This document shows positions 1 to 15,000 of a stretch of 64,000 nucleotides of DNA, one piece after another. The notes beneath the pieces were generated by a model. The model saw only the letters and a list, made by a program, of their open reading frames with translations, searched no databases and was not told the DNA's origin. A program made the position numbers and the translations under genes. Numbering within the stretch: position 1 is the stretch's first letter; every line of letters starts with the position of its first letter. Origin of the DNA: Tanytarsus gracilentus (lineage: Eukaryota > Arthropoda > Insecta > Diptera > Chironomidae); the NCBI GenBank assembly GCA_038502055.1, contig JAXRKN010000028.1, forward strand, positions 310,001-374,000, read 5' to 3'.

Positions 1-56
1 TTGATAGGAAAGGAAACTATTTTTACACATCACGACCATCAACCGCGACGGCCACC

Positions 57-3000
57 ATGAGTAGCACAAAATCAAATGCCTCACGCAATCACACAATTAG
101 CGAAACCGACTCAGTTTTTCTTCCTGAGAATGAAGGCGGTGGCAACAGAAATCAAATTAGAAACGACACGCATTACGTTGTGGTGAATAGCGAGAAATTA
201 AGGCCAATTGATGTGCTGAAAGTGCAGCAGCAGTATAAAGACAAACGTATGGGTGCATTGTATGGCGAGCCAGATCGAATTTATGATGTTGTTTATGGTG
301 CAGCTCCTAAGGAGAATGGAACATATGGCAATATAAATAGATCTCAACCGAAAGTCATTCAACGACCAGCATCCGCTATGGGTGGATCTCTTTTCTATCA
401 ACAGCAAAATCGACATACGATGGGTCGAATGACTCCCGTAATCCTCCAGCAGCCTCCACAGCAACAAATTTTTGCACGACAAGGCGACATCATTGTTAAT
501 AATCAAATTTATCGACCACTTTCGGCAATTCCATCGACGATGATGTCACCGAAACAGAAAATAGCACAGCCTCAAGTACAGTCACAACCATCTCAGCCAA
601 TTTATTCCACTCCGACACGTAGAAAAACTGCTACGAGTTATGAAAGTGATTCCGAAGCTGGCGAAATTCAGAGCATCATGGCGAGAAAATATGGTAAGTG
701 TCTAAATTAATTTTAATACAAAAATTCTCGTAAGTTTTGTAAAAAATTAACGTTTCTTTTTATTTCAAAACATACAACAGTTTTAAATGTTTGCTGTTGA
801 ATGGTTTCAAGATATATGTTTGCAAAATACGTTAGCATATAGCATTTAAATTCACATGCGGCAGTGGTTTTAAAAAGTGATTTGTTATGCTGAGATGTAG
901 TCTCGATCTCTATGAGAGAAAGAGAGCAATTGCAATAATGCATATGCTCGTTTTGGCGCATCGTAGTAAAGGGTTCATTGTCCTTTGGGGGGTGAAAGGA
1001 GATAAAATTCACAGGCCGATGGACACCAGTATTGTGTGTGACACATATACACAAAGCCTCATGTGGATATTTTAGGTGCTAGATTTTCTAATTATTTAAT
1101 TTTAAAATTACAACAATTTTTAAAGTGATAAATTTTATTCACTTTAAATGGGTTCATAAAAAATTTAAAGTTTGTAATTTTTAAACAGAGATAAATCCCC
1201 TGAAAAACTGTTAAAAAATAAACCTCGCGATTTGGTTCGGCACATTTCACATTTCCGACATACACATCTTGGATGATGATGATAACATGCTTTAAGTTGC
1301 GAGGAAATGAAACACATCGAAATCCTGAATTTATGCGGTCTCTGAGAGAGAAAAACTTGCGAGAGAATGCTCTGAATCACCCTTTTTACGTTAATGCGCG
1401 CGCATGAATTTTCCATACGTTTTTCATGGGGCGGAAACATATTCATCCTCAGCACTACTGAAATATCCTTACGACGATAGTCTCTCTCAGTTAGTGTTAA
1501 ATTTTCGTGAAAAATTGCAGGTTTTCCTTTTTGCTCTCGACTTCTTTAATGGAATAAAAATTTTCATAAGGATTTTATTGAAATTAAGTGAAATTTACGG
1601 TCGGGCAGTGTGCAAAAGCAAAGTTGAGAAAGGAACAAAAATAGTTGAAGTGTAAATAGTGCAGTCTCGACCGGATTTTATGAGAAATTGATTAAAAGAA
1701 AATTTCGTATGCAAAAAAAAGTTTCTGAATTATTAATGAAGAAAATTTAAATTTAAAAATATAATTTTATCTAAGAAAACGTTCAAGTTATCTCGAACAC
1801 AGAAAAATTTCCATTCCACCCCTCAGCGAAACTAATTTCGAAAGGAAAAACTAATTTAAACAAAAACAACAAATTTTAATGAACACTTCCTCAAACCATT
1901 CATCGTCTCACGTCTCGAATTGCGAAAGTAAGGAAAAAAGAAAGGAAACATGGCAATTAGAAACGACGTAAAAAATAAAATCTCATGAAAAGGAGGAAAA
2001 GAAAAAGAAGAAGAAAAATTTAATGAGAGAGAAAATTTTCTCTCATTTTCCCTCAATTCTCTCGCGAGAGAAAAAGAGTAAAATGAATTTTCTCATTTCG
2101 AAGAGTTGGAAAAATATAAACAAAAATAAATTGCCGGTATAGTGGCGAAAGAATAAGTGGAAATGCGACAGGAGTTTCTCAATTTATTCCCACTTGTGTC
2201 ATAAAAGACCTCACACACGTACACGACTAAGCTCCTTCATATACAATGCATGATTGAATTCATCTCCGTTTCATGGCTTTAATAGTTAATGTAAAAAGGG
2301 ATATATGATGATGAAATTTTCACATTTATGGGTATGAAAGCTAAAAACTGTCGCCATCATTGACATTTAATTTTATATGCGAATTTCTACTGTGGCAACC
2401 TCAATTTACGTGAGCTTTTTTCTTGAGAGGACAGCACATGTTGCTCAAATTCACCATAATATTTTTTGTGAATTTCAAATTAGGGCATTAAGGATCGTAT
2501 GGTCCATTTGGGTTTTTTCACAAATTTTTCAAGCGATGGTCAACTTGGGGTTTTTTATAAAAAAACTTAAAATCTTGAAAAAAATTAAATTCATTCAAAA
2601 GCTTTTAGTTAAATATTTTCAATAAATAAAATTCATTTTCATTTTCTTTCAAATCAAGTTCAATTTATTTATTTCATTTGTAAACTTTTCTCCCTCTTGC
2701 CACATTTTTCTTTTTTCTCACGAACAACTTTTTTCACAATGAAAAATATCTATTTTCATTCCTACCCTCATCATCATGGTGGTTGAATAGCAAGCAACAT
2801 TGTCGTTAGAAGTTCGATTATTGCAGCCAAGCAATTTAGAAAACGGAAGTGCTCCAATTAATTCACTCGAGGGAAGAAAATGCAAAATCAATAAAAAAAT
2901 TATAGTTTCTATCTCACTTTAATTATCTTTATGTGTCACTTCAGTGCGGGTTGAGGAAAAAGTTTAATTCGATTTTATAGAAAATCAATTAAGGAAGAAA

Positions 3001-6000
3001 ATCTTCTTCGCGATGATAATCGATTGCTGATGTCATCGTGAGAGAGCAAAGATAACTTTCTATTCGCAAAAGCATGTGCAAGCGTTCAATCTCAGCTTTT
3101 ATGCGAGAAAATTTTCTTTTCTTCACCGTCATGGAGCTTCCGTATTTTTCGGGGTGTGGAGCGAGGATTTAATTTTAATTTATAACTAGGTCAACTGAGC
3201 TGAAATGACTGGCATGTGACATAATTATCTCTTTATGTACTCAAAAAGTGTCAAAAAATGAAGTTTTAGCAAAAGAGTTGACATGAAAAATTGCGAGAAT
3301 TTATGAGTGAGCGGTGGAATTGGAAAATATTTTCTTCAACAGCGTTTTCTTAAAACTTTTTAGTTTTTTTTATTTAAAAGCTTTTAAATTAATTTAATGA
3401 AAATTATTCTGAACCCTCAAGGTGTTGTTTCTAGAATATTGTTAATCACGAAAAGCTTTTAAAAGTGAACATGATTTAAAATTAATAAGAAAAACTCTCG
3501 AAAGTGCTAAAGAAAAAAAGTTATTAAAAATTTAAAAAAAATATCCCAAAAAAGAGAAAAACATGTTGATAAGGTGGAAAAGCAAGGATAAATCTTCCTC
3601 GTCATCGAGTAGCTCCAAAAAGAAGCGAAAAGGACGTGAAGGTAAAATTTAACACAACATAAAATGAATGAAGAAGAAGACTGCAATCGATGGGAGGGAG
3701 TGTGAAAGGGGCTTGAAAAAAAACTTTAAAAAGATGTGAGAAAATGCCTGAAAGAGGTGCGATGAAGGAATTCGGATAATTATGTGAGACTAGAGAAAAA
3801 TCGTCTTCATCCTTCAAGGCATTTTCACAGTTAATGATGCCTAAAAAAGATGTCTATCTCGTTGCCAATGAAAACAGTGTCATTATCGTTGAGAAGTTTC
3901 AACAGTAACTAAAAGATCGGATTTTCGGGTGTGCAGAAGAAGAAACTTAACTAATTAAAAAAATTCTTTTAAATTTGTCAAAAAGGAAAAATACAACAAA
4001 GTAATAGTTTGCTTAAACAATTAAGGATTCGAACCTTCATAATAATATCAAAATTTTAATTTTTCAGTTTATTCACAAAAAGAATTTAATTAAAAATTTA
4101 ATAAGAATCAAAAATCTCTTGACTTTTTGGCCAAATTGACTTTTTCTCACATCTATTGATTTTCTGATTTTTTTCCTTTGACGAATTTTTTTTCTCAAGC
4201 AATGAGAAAGATAAATTTCGGATCATAAGACTGAATTAATTTTCATCTTCCTACATAGAATTTCATAAATTTCTCTCTCGCTCAAAGACGAAGAGTAAAC
4301 AGGATAAGAAGAAGTAATTTATTATCCTTGAAAAGCTTCAAAAGTTTTTCTCTTATTCACATTCAAATAATTGTGCAATTTATTCTCGACTATTATTCGT
4401 CGGCACAAAAAGGGAAAACTTTCTGCCACTTATAAAATTGAAATCAAATTTAAATTAGAAGGAAACCACTTTAGAATAATTTAAATTAAATTTGTTTGTT
4501 AAAAATTAATTAATAATGATTTTAAGGCATAATCTTCACTCCCAAAAGCAAAACTATGATGAGAGAATTTTTTTAATGAAACTTTGATTGTATTTTTAAT
4601 GATTTTCTTCCTTTTTGTGGTTTCTTTCAGAAGAGGATTACCAAAATGAGAAAGCAGCGAGAAATCAGCAAAATGAACAAGGTAAGGAATTTTTATGATT
4701 GATTTTTGAGTGATGTCAATTAATTTTTTTATCAAAATTAAATTCTGAGTAAAATCACTTCATCAAGTAACACAAAACTACTCGTAGTAAAATCCTCATG
4801 AGGTTAAACTGCAAATATTTACCTAAACTCATGATACAACTCAATCATAAAACTTACGTGAAGCCGAATAAATTAATGAATGAAGGTCATAGAGAGAAGC
4901 CGATCAAACATTGAAAGGGTTACGACACAAAATTTTGTATCCGATTAACTCTTCACCGAGTTGAGGGATGTTCATGTGTTCTCTCTTTAGTAAAAAATTC
5001 TCTCTCGTCATTTTAATCCAACACTTTTTGCCAGTGTATGTTTTTCATTAAGGAATGGACGCAGATTTATTTTCATGCGAATATATTTCGTTGTTTGCAC
5101 AAAAATTCACGTCATAAATTTTCAAGTTTCCACACCCGAAAATTTTGTTCATGATCGAAGAGCGAAAAGAAAAATAATTTTTCCTTCTTCTTGTGCGATA
5201 TTGCGAGAAAAAATTATATTTTTTCGAGGAAGTCTTTCTAGTTCACTTTCGGTGCTTCATAAAATCGGATCTCGGTCTCTCTCTTTTTTTAGAATAAATT
5301 GATCGTTTCGCAATTTTCTTTATCATGAAATAAATCTTTATCTCATATGAATTTCATATTTATTTAAATTTTTTTCTCTCTTAATATTGGAAGTGAAGTG
5401 ATTTGTGTTTGTGCCTTTATTGAGTGCCTCTGTCTCTATCATGATAATAGAGCATTCACATATCAATTAAAGTATTTTATTGAGAATTATTGATCGAATG
5501 TTGAGCATTCTGTGGAGTGCTGTCTATTTGAGTAAGCACAAAAAATACATAGAAGTGCATGTGAATATTTAAAAAAAGTAGCGAGTAATAAAAAATATTT
5601 GTGAATAGATCTAAAGTAGTGTTAAAAGAAGGTTTTTAGCTGCAAAAGAAGTGTGAGTTATTGAATACCGTGAAACCGGAGAATTATGAACACTTTATTT
5701 GCGATTTATTTTTTTGCTTGAACTTAACAAAATTGTAAATATTTTAAGATGCCTAAAATAAATTATTTATTAGAAGAAAAAAAATTAATTGCTGCTTCTT
5801 CAAATATTTGAGGGTAATAATTACTAATTTCACCCTTCAAAACTCCTCAATTTGTCCGGTCATCAATCTCGTTTAAAACTTTTTTAACTCTTTTATTTTC
5901 ATTCATTTTCTTTTTCGATCTTTGGCTCGTGTTCATCTGCCTCTATGCACACATTTTTTTCGCGTGGCAATAATCGTAAAAGAATTTCAATTGATGAACG

Positions 6001-9000
6001 CAAAAAAAACGAAAACCAGATGTCGGAATGTTGATGTAACATTGTTTTAATCACGTATGGATTAGAAAATGTTAAATTGAAAACGAATCTGCGGATTTCG
6101 TAATTGTGGGGAAAAATGTTCGTGTGGATTTTAAAATTGAAAAATTGATAATAAGGAAGATGATGATGAAGTTTAATTTCGGTTTGCGTGAACACACACA
6201 GATGAGCGAATGTGAGCGAGAATTTATAAATATTTCAATGTCAATGGAGCAGATTCTTCTTATATTTTACTCTCATCAACTTGTGGGAGCATCAACTCAT
6301 GTGTTTATGTGTCACTTTTATGTCACTCATCTATTCTTGTCATGCAGGCGCATCGTTACCGTGTAGGATGGAGTGTGTGAACAGGTTTAATGGTGATAAA
6401 TTTGTAGAATTTTTAAAAATTAATTTTTTTGCAAATAAAACATGACATGAGAAATTTTCGATCCCTTGATCTTAAAACAACTCGCATGACTCATTGATAC
6501 ATTTTATCGAGAGCATGATCTCTAACGCAGAGTTCAATTTCATATAGAGAAAAATTAGCGCAGCAATGGCGATTTATTTTTAGAATATCTTTTATTTTTT
6601 TCTCTCAAAAATTGTCTGGTTATTTTTACATTATACTCGCACGGAATGACGAAATACTATAAAGATCATAAACGAAACCTGCAAGATGGCAATTAACTTG
6701 ATAATAAGATTGTGACATTAAAATAACGACGCATAGCGAGCATAAATGAGAGGGCGATTAACCTCCTGAAATATTGTAAGCGGAGATGAAGAAGAAATTA
6801 AATAAAAGTGACGTAAAACTGTCTCATAAACTGTAATGTAGTGAGATTAATTATAAATCTCGCATTTAATGTTCATGACGTCGATTTTTTTGTAAGGTTG
6901 ATCACTAAATAGTGAATACGAGTTTTTAAAATTTAATCGTTTAAATTTGACCTTTTAAAATATTTTTGAAAAATTTCCATTAAAATTTCAGAGCAAATTG
7001 ATTGCGGTTTTATCGACTCACTCTCTAAGCCTCACCATCGAAATCCCATTAAAAGACGTCAATTCTCCTAGACGAGACAGAACTTGAGCTCAATGTTAAC
7101 CATATGCTCATTAAAGCGTACATTTTCAATGCGCTATCCAAATATTATTACAAATTTTATAATAACTAGAAGAAGACTTTAAAATTACGCAGGTTTTTTT
7201 TCGTTTGCGGAAACATTGAAGTAACAAGAAGAAAATTTACGTTTTTCAAACATTTTTTATTGCATGATCATAAGTCGATTGGTGAGAAAGATAAACAATC
7301 GATGAAAAATGAGGAACTTCTTTTTTTACTATTCGCTTTTACAACTCACCGAAAAATTCACCATTCATTCACACTTTGGTGCTTCGATGTGCGAGTGAGA
7401 GAGAATTAAAATTAGAAAATGATCCATACTGAACTCTTCTTCACTATCAATTTTCTCATCTCTCACTTCTGACCTATTTATAAAACCGCATCTCGTACAC
7501 AAAAGAAAAAGAATTCTTAAGAATTTTAATTTTATCGTCTATTGATGATGATGGAATGGTTTTGTATGTGAGTGAGGGTAATTAGGATGGAAAAATTATG
7601 GGAAGATTTTTCAAACGAATTTTTGAGTGGTTTGAAAAAAAATTGGACAAAAATTTTTGACCATAAAAAATATTTTTATAATTATTTTAAAACTTTTTCA
7701 AGTCCTGCCAAAAAAATAAGCTTCTCTATTTTATAACTCAATGAACCCAGAATGAATAGAAAAAATTATCTTCGTTTTTTATTTCCATTCGATTTGCGTT
7801 TTATCGCAAAAATCTCAAGTATTCAAAAATAGCGATTCGAGAGAAGTGTAAGAAGAAGTTCAAAAGAAAAAAGTTCAAGCATTTCCTTACGCATAAATAC
7901 GAGCGCGATATTTTTTATTGAATCTCGAACATATTGCGCACGATGAAAACATTTTTAAGATGAATGATAAAGATCATGAATAGTGTGCACATATTGTTGA
8001 AAAAGAAGGGAGGTGAAGATGCGGGCGGAATTTTTATCTTTTTACAATATATGTGGATGAAGAAATTGAGACATCACGTACACGCGAACATAATAATAAA
8101 TTGGCCGGAAGCTGAACGACTAACAAATATTTATTTATTTTTCTCCTCGACAGTTGTTGACGACCGACGAAGGAGCAGCGGAAGACAACGTGAAGATCCT
8201 CGACGACACACATTGGCAAGCGACATGATGCACTATGCGAATCAAGCGGGAAATATGCGCTCGATGGATCTCGAGGTAAGTTTCTCGATGCAATTTGAAA
8301 TTTTTCATTTCAAACTCTTCTACATTATTCATTCAATTCACATTTCGAGAGCTTTTCTTTAGTGGCTTTTATGTGCTTCACAATTTGAGATAGCAAATAA
8401 ATTAAATTCAAGAGAAGAACTTTCTTAATTGGCATGGAGATATTTTTTTTGCTATCCTAAATTCTGATAAAGAGATTTTTTGTAGACTAACGCTGATAAA
8501 TTTGGCTTCATTAGAGGGTTTGCAACAGCTAAAAATTAAATAGTTGCCATCCCTTGTTTGAAAAGTAAAACTCCTCTAGGTGTTATCGATTACCCATCAG
8601 GTTTTCACTAAATTCTCCCGCAAAGTTCTCTTGAAAGTTTTTATCACAATCACTCACACACACACAAACACTCTTTGTTCCTTTTTTCTTCCTCTTTCTG
8701 ATCAATTTTCCCTGCACTTTTTGTTTTTCTCTCTCCACTTCTAGATGGGACAATCACAGAAGTCAAGAAAGGTAAACGGTAACAATAATAATAGCTTGAG
8801 TTATGTCATAACCGAAGAAATGTATGCACAAGTTTGAAGTCTTACTTATATTTTATTGTAAACACATTATGTGAGAGAATTACATTTATAAGAGCTTTTA
8901 TGATCATAATTATTGCTTTTATTTTTCGACTCTCATTTTCATGTAGAGAATTACGAATTATTATTTTCGTTGAAAGTAAAATATTTATGGATCATTTCGA

Positions 9001-12000
9001 GGAAAAATATTATTATGAGTTTTTTTTTTCGAGAAATGAAAAAATAATTTTTCTAGTGTTGTAACTTTAATTTTAATTTAATTTCAGAGTTAAATAATTG
9101 AATTTGAATATTGAGTGAAAAATACAAATTTGACACAAAATTCTAAGGTCAGAATTCAAAATTCTAAAAAATGTCACTCAATATTTAAATTTATTCACTC
9201 ATAAGCTTTTGATCTATTAATATTTAAATTATGATTTTTCTAATAAAAAATTAAAAGGGCAAAAATCACTGCTCTCCAAAAATATCCCGCAAAACTTTAT
9301 TATTAAAATGTATGGATTTATTGTCAAATCATTTATTTAGAAAATGCTTTATAGAATTTTATCAATAAACAATTCGCATTGAAACTGAAAACTTTTTACC
9401 TCTTTTTATTTTTTTTATGTTGTCTATAATTTCTGTTTGTGCTGTAAATATGAACCTGCATGAGAGAATTTTGTAATTTAAATCAATATAGTTTTTTTAC
9501 ATAAGATCAAGTGTAATTTAAGAAAGAGTAATAAGGGCAGCCTTTAATGAGTGATGTGAAATACATTTTCTATTACTTTACTAACCAACCACATTTCAGT
9601 GGGTTTTGTAGATTGATGCAAAGTATTAATTTTCAGTCGATTAAGCACTGAAATAAATTTAACTGAATTGAATTTTTATCTAACTAGAATTTCAATAAAT
9701 TTAAATGTAAAAATTAAAATTTAGAGATTTTTCTTTTCAGTGCAGATTTTCTCGCAAATTTCCTTCTCTATTTTTCTCACCTGCTCGTTTTACTAATTTT
9801 TAACAACCATCACCACATGAACATTGAGTAAATAATAATCAACCAGTTTTTAAGTTTTTTTTTCATTACTATGTGTGTGCTACCTCTATTAGTTTCCTCT
9901 ATTTGACATCTATGGTATGGCATGCAGTTGAAGTTGATTGCTAGAAAACAGAGAAAAAACCTCACAATGGAATGTGAAGAAAAAGATTTTTTTATTTATT
10001 TATGCGCGACAAGCATGTTGAGCAGAGTTTTAAATTTTTCTTGAAATTCAATCTCGATCGTACAATTAGGGTGGAATGCCAATTCGAGCATATACGCCGC
10101 AACATCAAGGTCCCCTTTTTGATGATGATCCCGGAATTATGTCGGAAGTTGAAACCGCGAGTACGGGCATTCGACGTGGTGGAAAGGCTCGGTCATCGCT
10201 TCCCGTCGTTCGCACACCATCAAAGACACTCGAACGTCCTCTAGGTAGGATGTTTGCTTCCTCTTACTACGGTGAGACAATTGATTATGGATGATGATGA
10301 AAGTCATTATGGAACTTTTTTGGATTATTTTGCCAAAGGGGTGGAAAATTGAAGAAAACTTGCCAAAAACTTGTGCTTTGTTTTACGTTTTTATTAATTG
10401 CTTACAAGTTTACAAAAATTTCCACTCGTTTGCGTTGTTTTAGAAGAAAAAAATAAAGAAAATCTCCATAATCGATGTTCACTCGAAAGTGACCTCAATT
10501 TAAATTGAAAATTCTTCATTTCCCATCCCTCAAATTTTTCACTCAACAGGCTTGGTATTTTTACAATATCGATCAGAAACTAAGAGGGCATTGCTCCCGA
10601 ATGAAATCACTTCCATTGACACCGTGCGTGCACTCTTCGTACGTTCATTTCCACGTCAGCTTTCGATGGCATATCTCGAAGGTCCCAATGTTAAAATTTA
10701 CATTCATGACTCCAATAAAGACATGTTCTATGAATTAGAGGATGTGAGGTGAGCTCTCAAATCGAATTCGGTCTCGATGGACATTTTAATAATTTTTATT
10801 CTTTAGATCTCACTTACGCGAAATCCGTGATCGGTCTGTGCTTCGTTTATTTGAATCAAACGAAGTTGCAGCACCACAAGCACTACCCGGTGGTCCGGGC
10901 GTCCCACAACCACTTCCACAACAAGGACATTGGGATCAAGATCCTGTAAGTTGAAAAATATTCCCTCCATTTACTTTCACAAAAGAAATATTTTCCTTTC
11001 AAATGAAAAATCTTTTTCGCATCAAAACATTTTCATTTTTCTTATTCTCGAAAATTTTACGCTCGCACAAACAGAGCTATTTCTCCGAACCGGAATTCGA
11101 TTCAGAATATCAACATCAACATATTCACAAAAGCAAGGTGAGTCGGTTATTTTTTTAATATAAAATATTTTATTTACTTTGTATTAATTACAACATAAAT
11201 TTAAGTGGTAATGGCAATGATTAAGAATGTGATTTGAGATTTTTTAAAGAGTCAATTTTACACCATCATAATAAGATTGCTTTGATAGAAAATTCTGTTT
11301 TAAAATTTTTCCCTGAAAAAGCTTCTCTTTTTTATTTTGAAAAAAATGTACACGAGAATTTTGCGTGCTTCAGTTTATGATTGCTCACAATCACAAAATC
11401 TCAATGCGAATCTCGCGTGAGAAAAAAAGTAATGAAAAATGATCATGGAAGTTGAATTAATTTGAATTTTAAAATTAAATTAAGAGTCAATGTCGGGTAT
11501 GAACTAAATGCAAAAGCTCATAAAAAATTATTAGATTTAATGTCGAGAGGAAACACACTAAGGTTTAAATTGTTTTTAATTTACTTCAAATTTAAATTTA
11601 AAAGTCTCCGCACACTTTTGATGCTTTAGCTTTTAAAACGCCCGCACTTGGTGACGCAGATTTCCATAAAATCGCGAGAGCACTCTCGAACGGATCAATG
11701 AGACACGAGTTGCAATATTGTCTAACAGCATCCACCTCACCCTCAGCCGGCTCTCGATCGTGCTCACGAATTTCATCTTCAAGATTGTCTTGCTTCGTGA
11801 GTGAGTGCTTGAATTCATTTCCACCGAATTGTGCGAGTCCATCATACCACTCGTTATCGAAATACTTATCATCGACAATTGTGCCGTCTGTAAGTTCGAC
11901 AAGTCCACGCTTTGATTTTTTCTCATCATCGACGGCTTTAGATTTCACAGTTTGTCGCTTAAATCTCAAATCCGGAAGTTGCGATTCATCGATAATTTCC

Positions 12001-15000
12001 ACATTCGGCACCTGAGAGAAGTCAGTGAAAGTTGACGAGTAGCTAAAAGCGCCATTATTACCGCTCGATTGTGGCGGCTGCTGCGATGGGAATCGAATTG
12101 AACTTGATGCCGGCGATGATGTAAAGGTTGGCACGGTCGGTTGTGCACTAAATTGACTTTGACTTTGAAGCTGTTGGAGATAGTTGCCCGTCAACAGTTG
12201 CGTTTGCAAGTTACGTGCACCGCCATTGAATTGACCTCGAACGAAATTGGTATTGATCGATGGCAATGGCGTTGATGCAACTAATTGCTCGGGTGATTGA
12301 ACTCCGGCAATATTGACACGCACACGCGAAGGGAATTGACCGTTGGCGAGGAGTGGATTTGCGGCTTGATTGGGGACAGTCTATTGGGAATTAATTTTGA
12401 GGTTAATTAGATGCATTAATATGGATTATAAACTATGAGATTAAAGTCTAACACTCACAGCTGGCCTTGGTGCTGCCGTTGTTGTTGAAAGTTCGCCCTC
12501 ATGATCGAATTTATGAACATGATGATGTTTATGGTCCCGATGTGCTTTGCCCGCACTCATTGCGACGGAATAGAGCTGTACCGATGTCAATTCCATATGT
12601 AGACCGGTGTCAGTCGGGCCGGTTATCGATTTTCCTCCAGAGAATGCCTTTCCACCTGACTCAACCTCGTGCGAGACAAGCTTTGCGTGAGAGATGAGAA
12701 AATTAGCCATAAATCGTCTCAAATTATAAATTTAATCGTCATCATTTGTTATTATTAATGTTATACGTGACACACAAGCCACAAGAAAGCAAGCGAGAGA
12801 GAGAAAAGTTACGTAATCTAGTGTCTTTTTGCATAATGCGACCATGTGTTGTTAGTCTTGCGAGCATTTCCGCAGTCACTTTGCCATTTTTCTCTCCTTT
12901 CACAGCTTAATAAATTATATGCACAAAATTTATGATAAAGCCGTTGAATTGTGACCATGGCGTAATTTTTGGTTCGATTAGAAAATTGAGACGAATTTAA
13001 TCGGAGGATAAATCGTTCATTATTGAGGCGGTAATGAGGTGAAAGAAATCGATTATTGATTTTTGCATTTCGATTAAACTTTGAATTAATTTTAGAAAAT
13101 TGAGTGTTAAGTGGCCAAGGTGTGGTCTATTGCGAAAAATGTGAAATAGTGTCTAGAAAAATTCTTTAACCACAACCCATGGTCATGTCTTAACCACACG
13201 CGATAAATTCACAGAAGCTTATGTACACTCATAAGTCATATAATGAGGATTATTTTCACTCTCCAAAAAGCAGCAATTTAAATCATGTCTTGCGGATAAA
13301 AAGAAACAATAAATTGTTCGGAGTGACCGCAACATACATGCGAGAGTGAGAAATGAGATCACCGTTGAAATCCCCAGACAACATATATAAAATTATCTCT
13401 CGATCTTTTTCGGCATTAAGTCTGTCAAAATAAGTCACTTACTCGATTGTAAAAACCGCGACCAACTCGTTCGCTCTTGACCCATAATTGCCACTCGCCT
13501 GTTTTGCCATTCCACGAAGTGCACGTGTGATGCCATTGCTTCATCTTTAAGGGGTAGTTGAGACGATAGAGCGAATGTCCTCGTACGGCGAGCGAGATAA
13601 AGCTCTGAGTACGATTTACATTTGAGATCCAGAATTGAATTTCTCGCGGCTCGTCATGAGCTGAAAATAAAAATGAAAATCACTGATCTCCATAAAAATA
13701 TTTAAATTCAGAAAAAATCTGGTTTATGTACATTTTTTGCCGGAGACTATGCTAATTGGATAGAATGTATATATATACACTTTTTTGTGCTGTAGATTGC
13801 TTTAAGGTAATCATCTGTCAAGAACATTCAGTGCACATGATTCGAGCAACAGCTGTTTGAGTTGATTAGATTGAGTGGATTTTGTCATGCAACATAAAAT
13901 CCAAGTTAATCCAAAAGTTGTCGAGGGTTGAAAATATTAATATATTTCAAAATTTAAAAAACCGTTAAATTATCATTCATAAAAAGTTGTCAACCATTGC
14001 ATCAACTTTTACATTGTATTCTAGACATTCAAATCACACACTTAATAAAAACACCCGCAGACGCATTTAAAAGTGAAAGGAGTTCAAAGTCCTGGTCAAT
14101 GCTGGACATTGTCTTGATCTCATTACAATTACATAACTTTTTTGTCTCACGAATCTCATTGTGTCTCTGCCTTTTATTTTATGGTCCGAATACAAAAAAA
14201 TTACACAACGTGAAATTGCATTTTTTGCTTTTATAAATGATTAACATTAATCGCTTGATAGCTCGACGTTAATGTCACTTTTTTCCATTTCTTGGTTGTC
14301 GAAAAAAAATTTGTCGGCACGTGGACGGGATGAGACGGAAATTTACATAAAAAGTAAATCGTGAAAGACTATAATTTGATTTAATTTAATGTGAGTGAAA
14401 ATAAAAGCTGGCGATAAAGGTGAAAAGATTACTGATTGGATTAAAGTGCTATAGAATTATCGCTTTATGTATCGAAAATCGCTATGATAAAGCAATTAAT
14501 TTTAATGAATGTTTTAAATGAAGAGTGAAAGCACCCAGTGATGGTTTTAAAGGGTTTAACTTTTGTTCGAAACTGATAGTTTTATTATCAGCATAAAAAC
14601 AGTTAAATGTGATTCAAAAACTTTTAAAAAATTAAATATAAAACATTTAAAATCTAAAACTCTATTTTTGCTTTAATTCTAGCCAAAAATTATTTAAAAG
14701 CTTTTTTTATTCACGTCCACACAAATCATGGCAAAGACAGAACAAAGATTTTTATCACGGAACTGTAATTAAATAATCACGTCAATTATAAGAACGACAG
14801 TGCCAACATAATTTTTTTTAGCAGTTAACCTCCCTTTTGTGTGCTGCCTTTATCGGATTTAATCTTTTAATTAAATTGCGAGTGATAAAAAAGAGGAAGG
14901 TTTTACTTTTTTATAGGGTAGCAATGGGAAATTAGATATTTTAAGAATTTTGAATAGAAATTAAATCAAGGTTTGGAAAATAAAAATTTAAAGAATATAA

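Noticed and set aside
4020..4045. GGATTCGAACC, the reverse complement of a tRNA T-loop consensus
   Set aside because: There is no matching A box, acceptor stem or anticodon arm at the right spacing on the minus strand.
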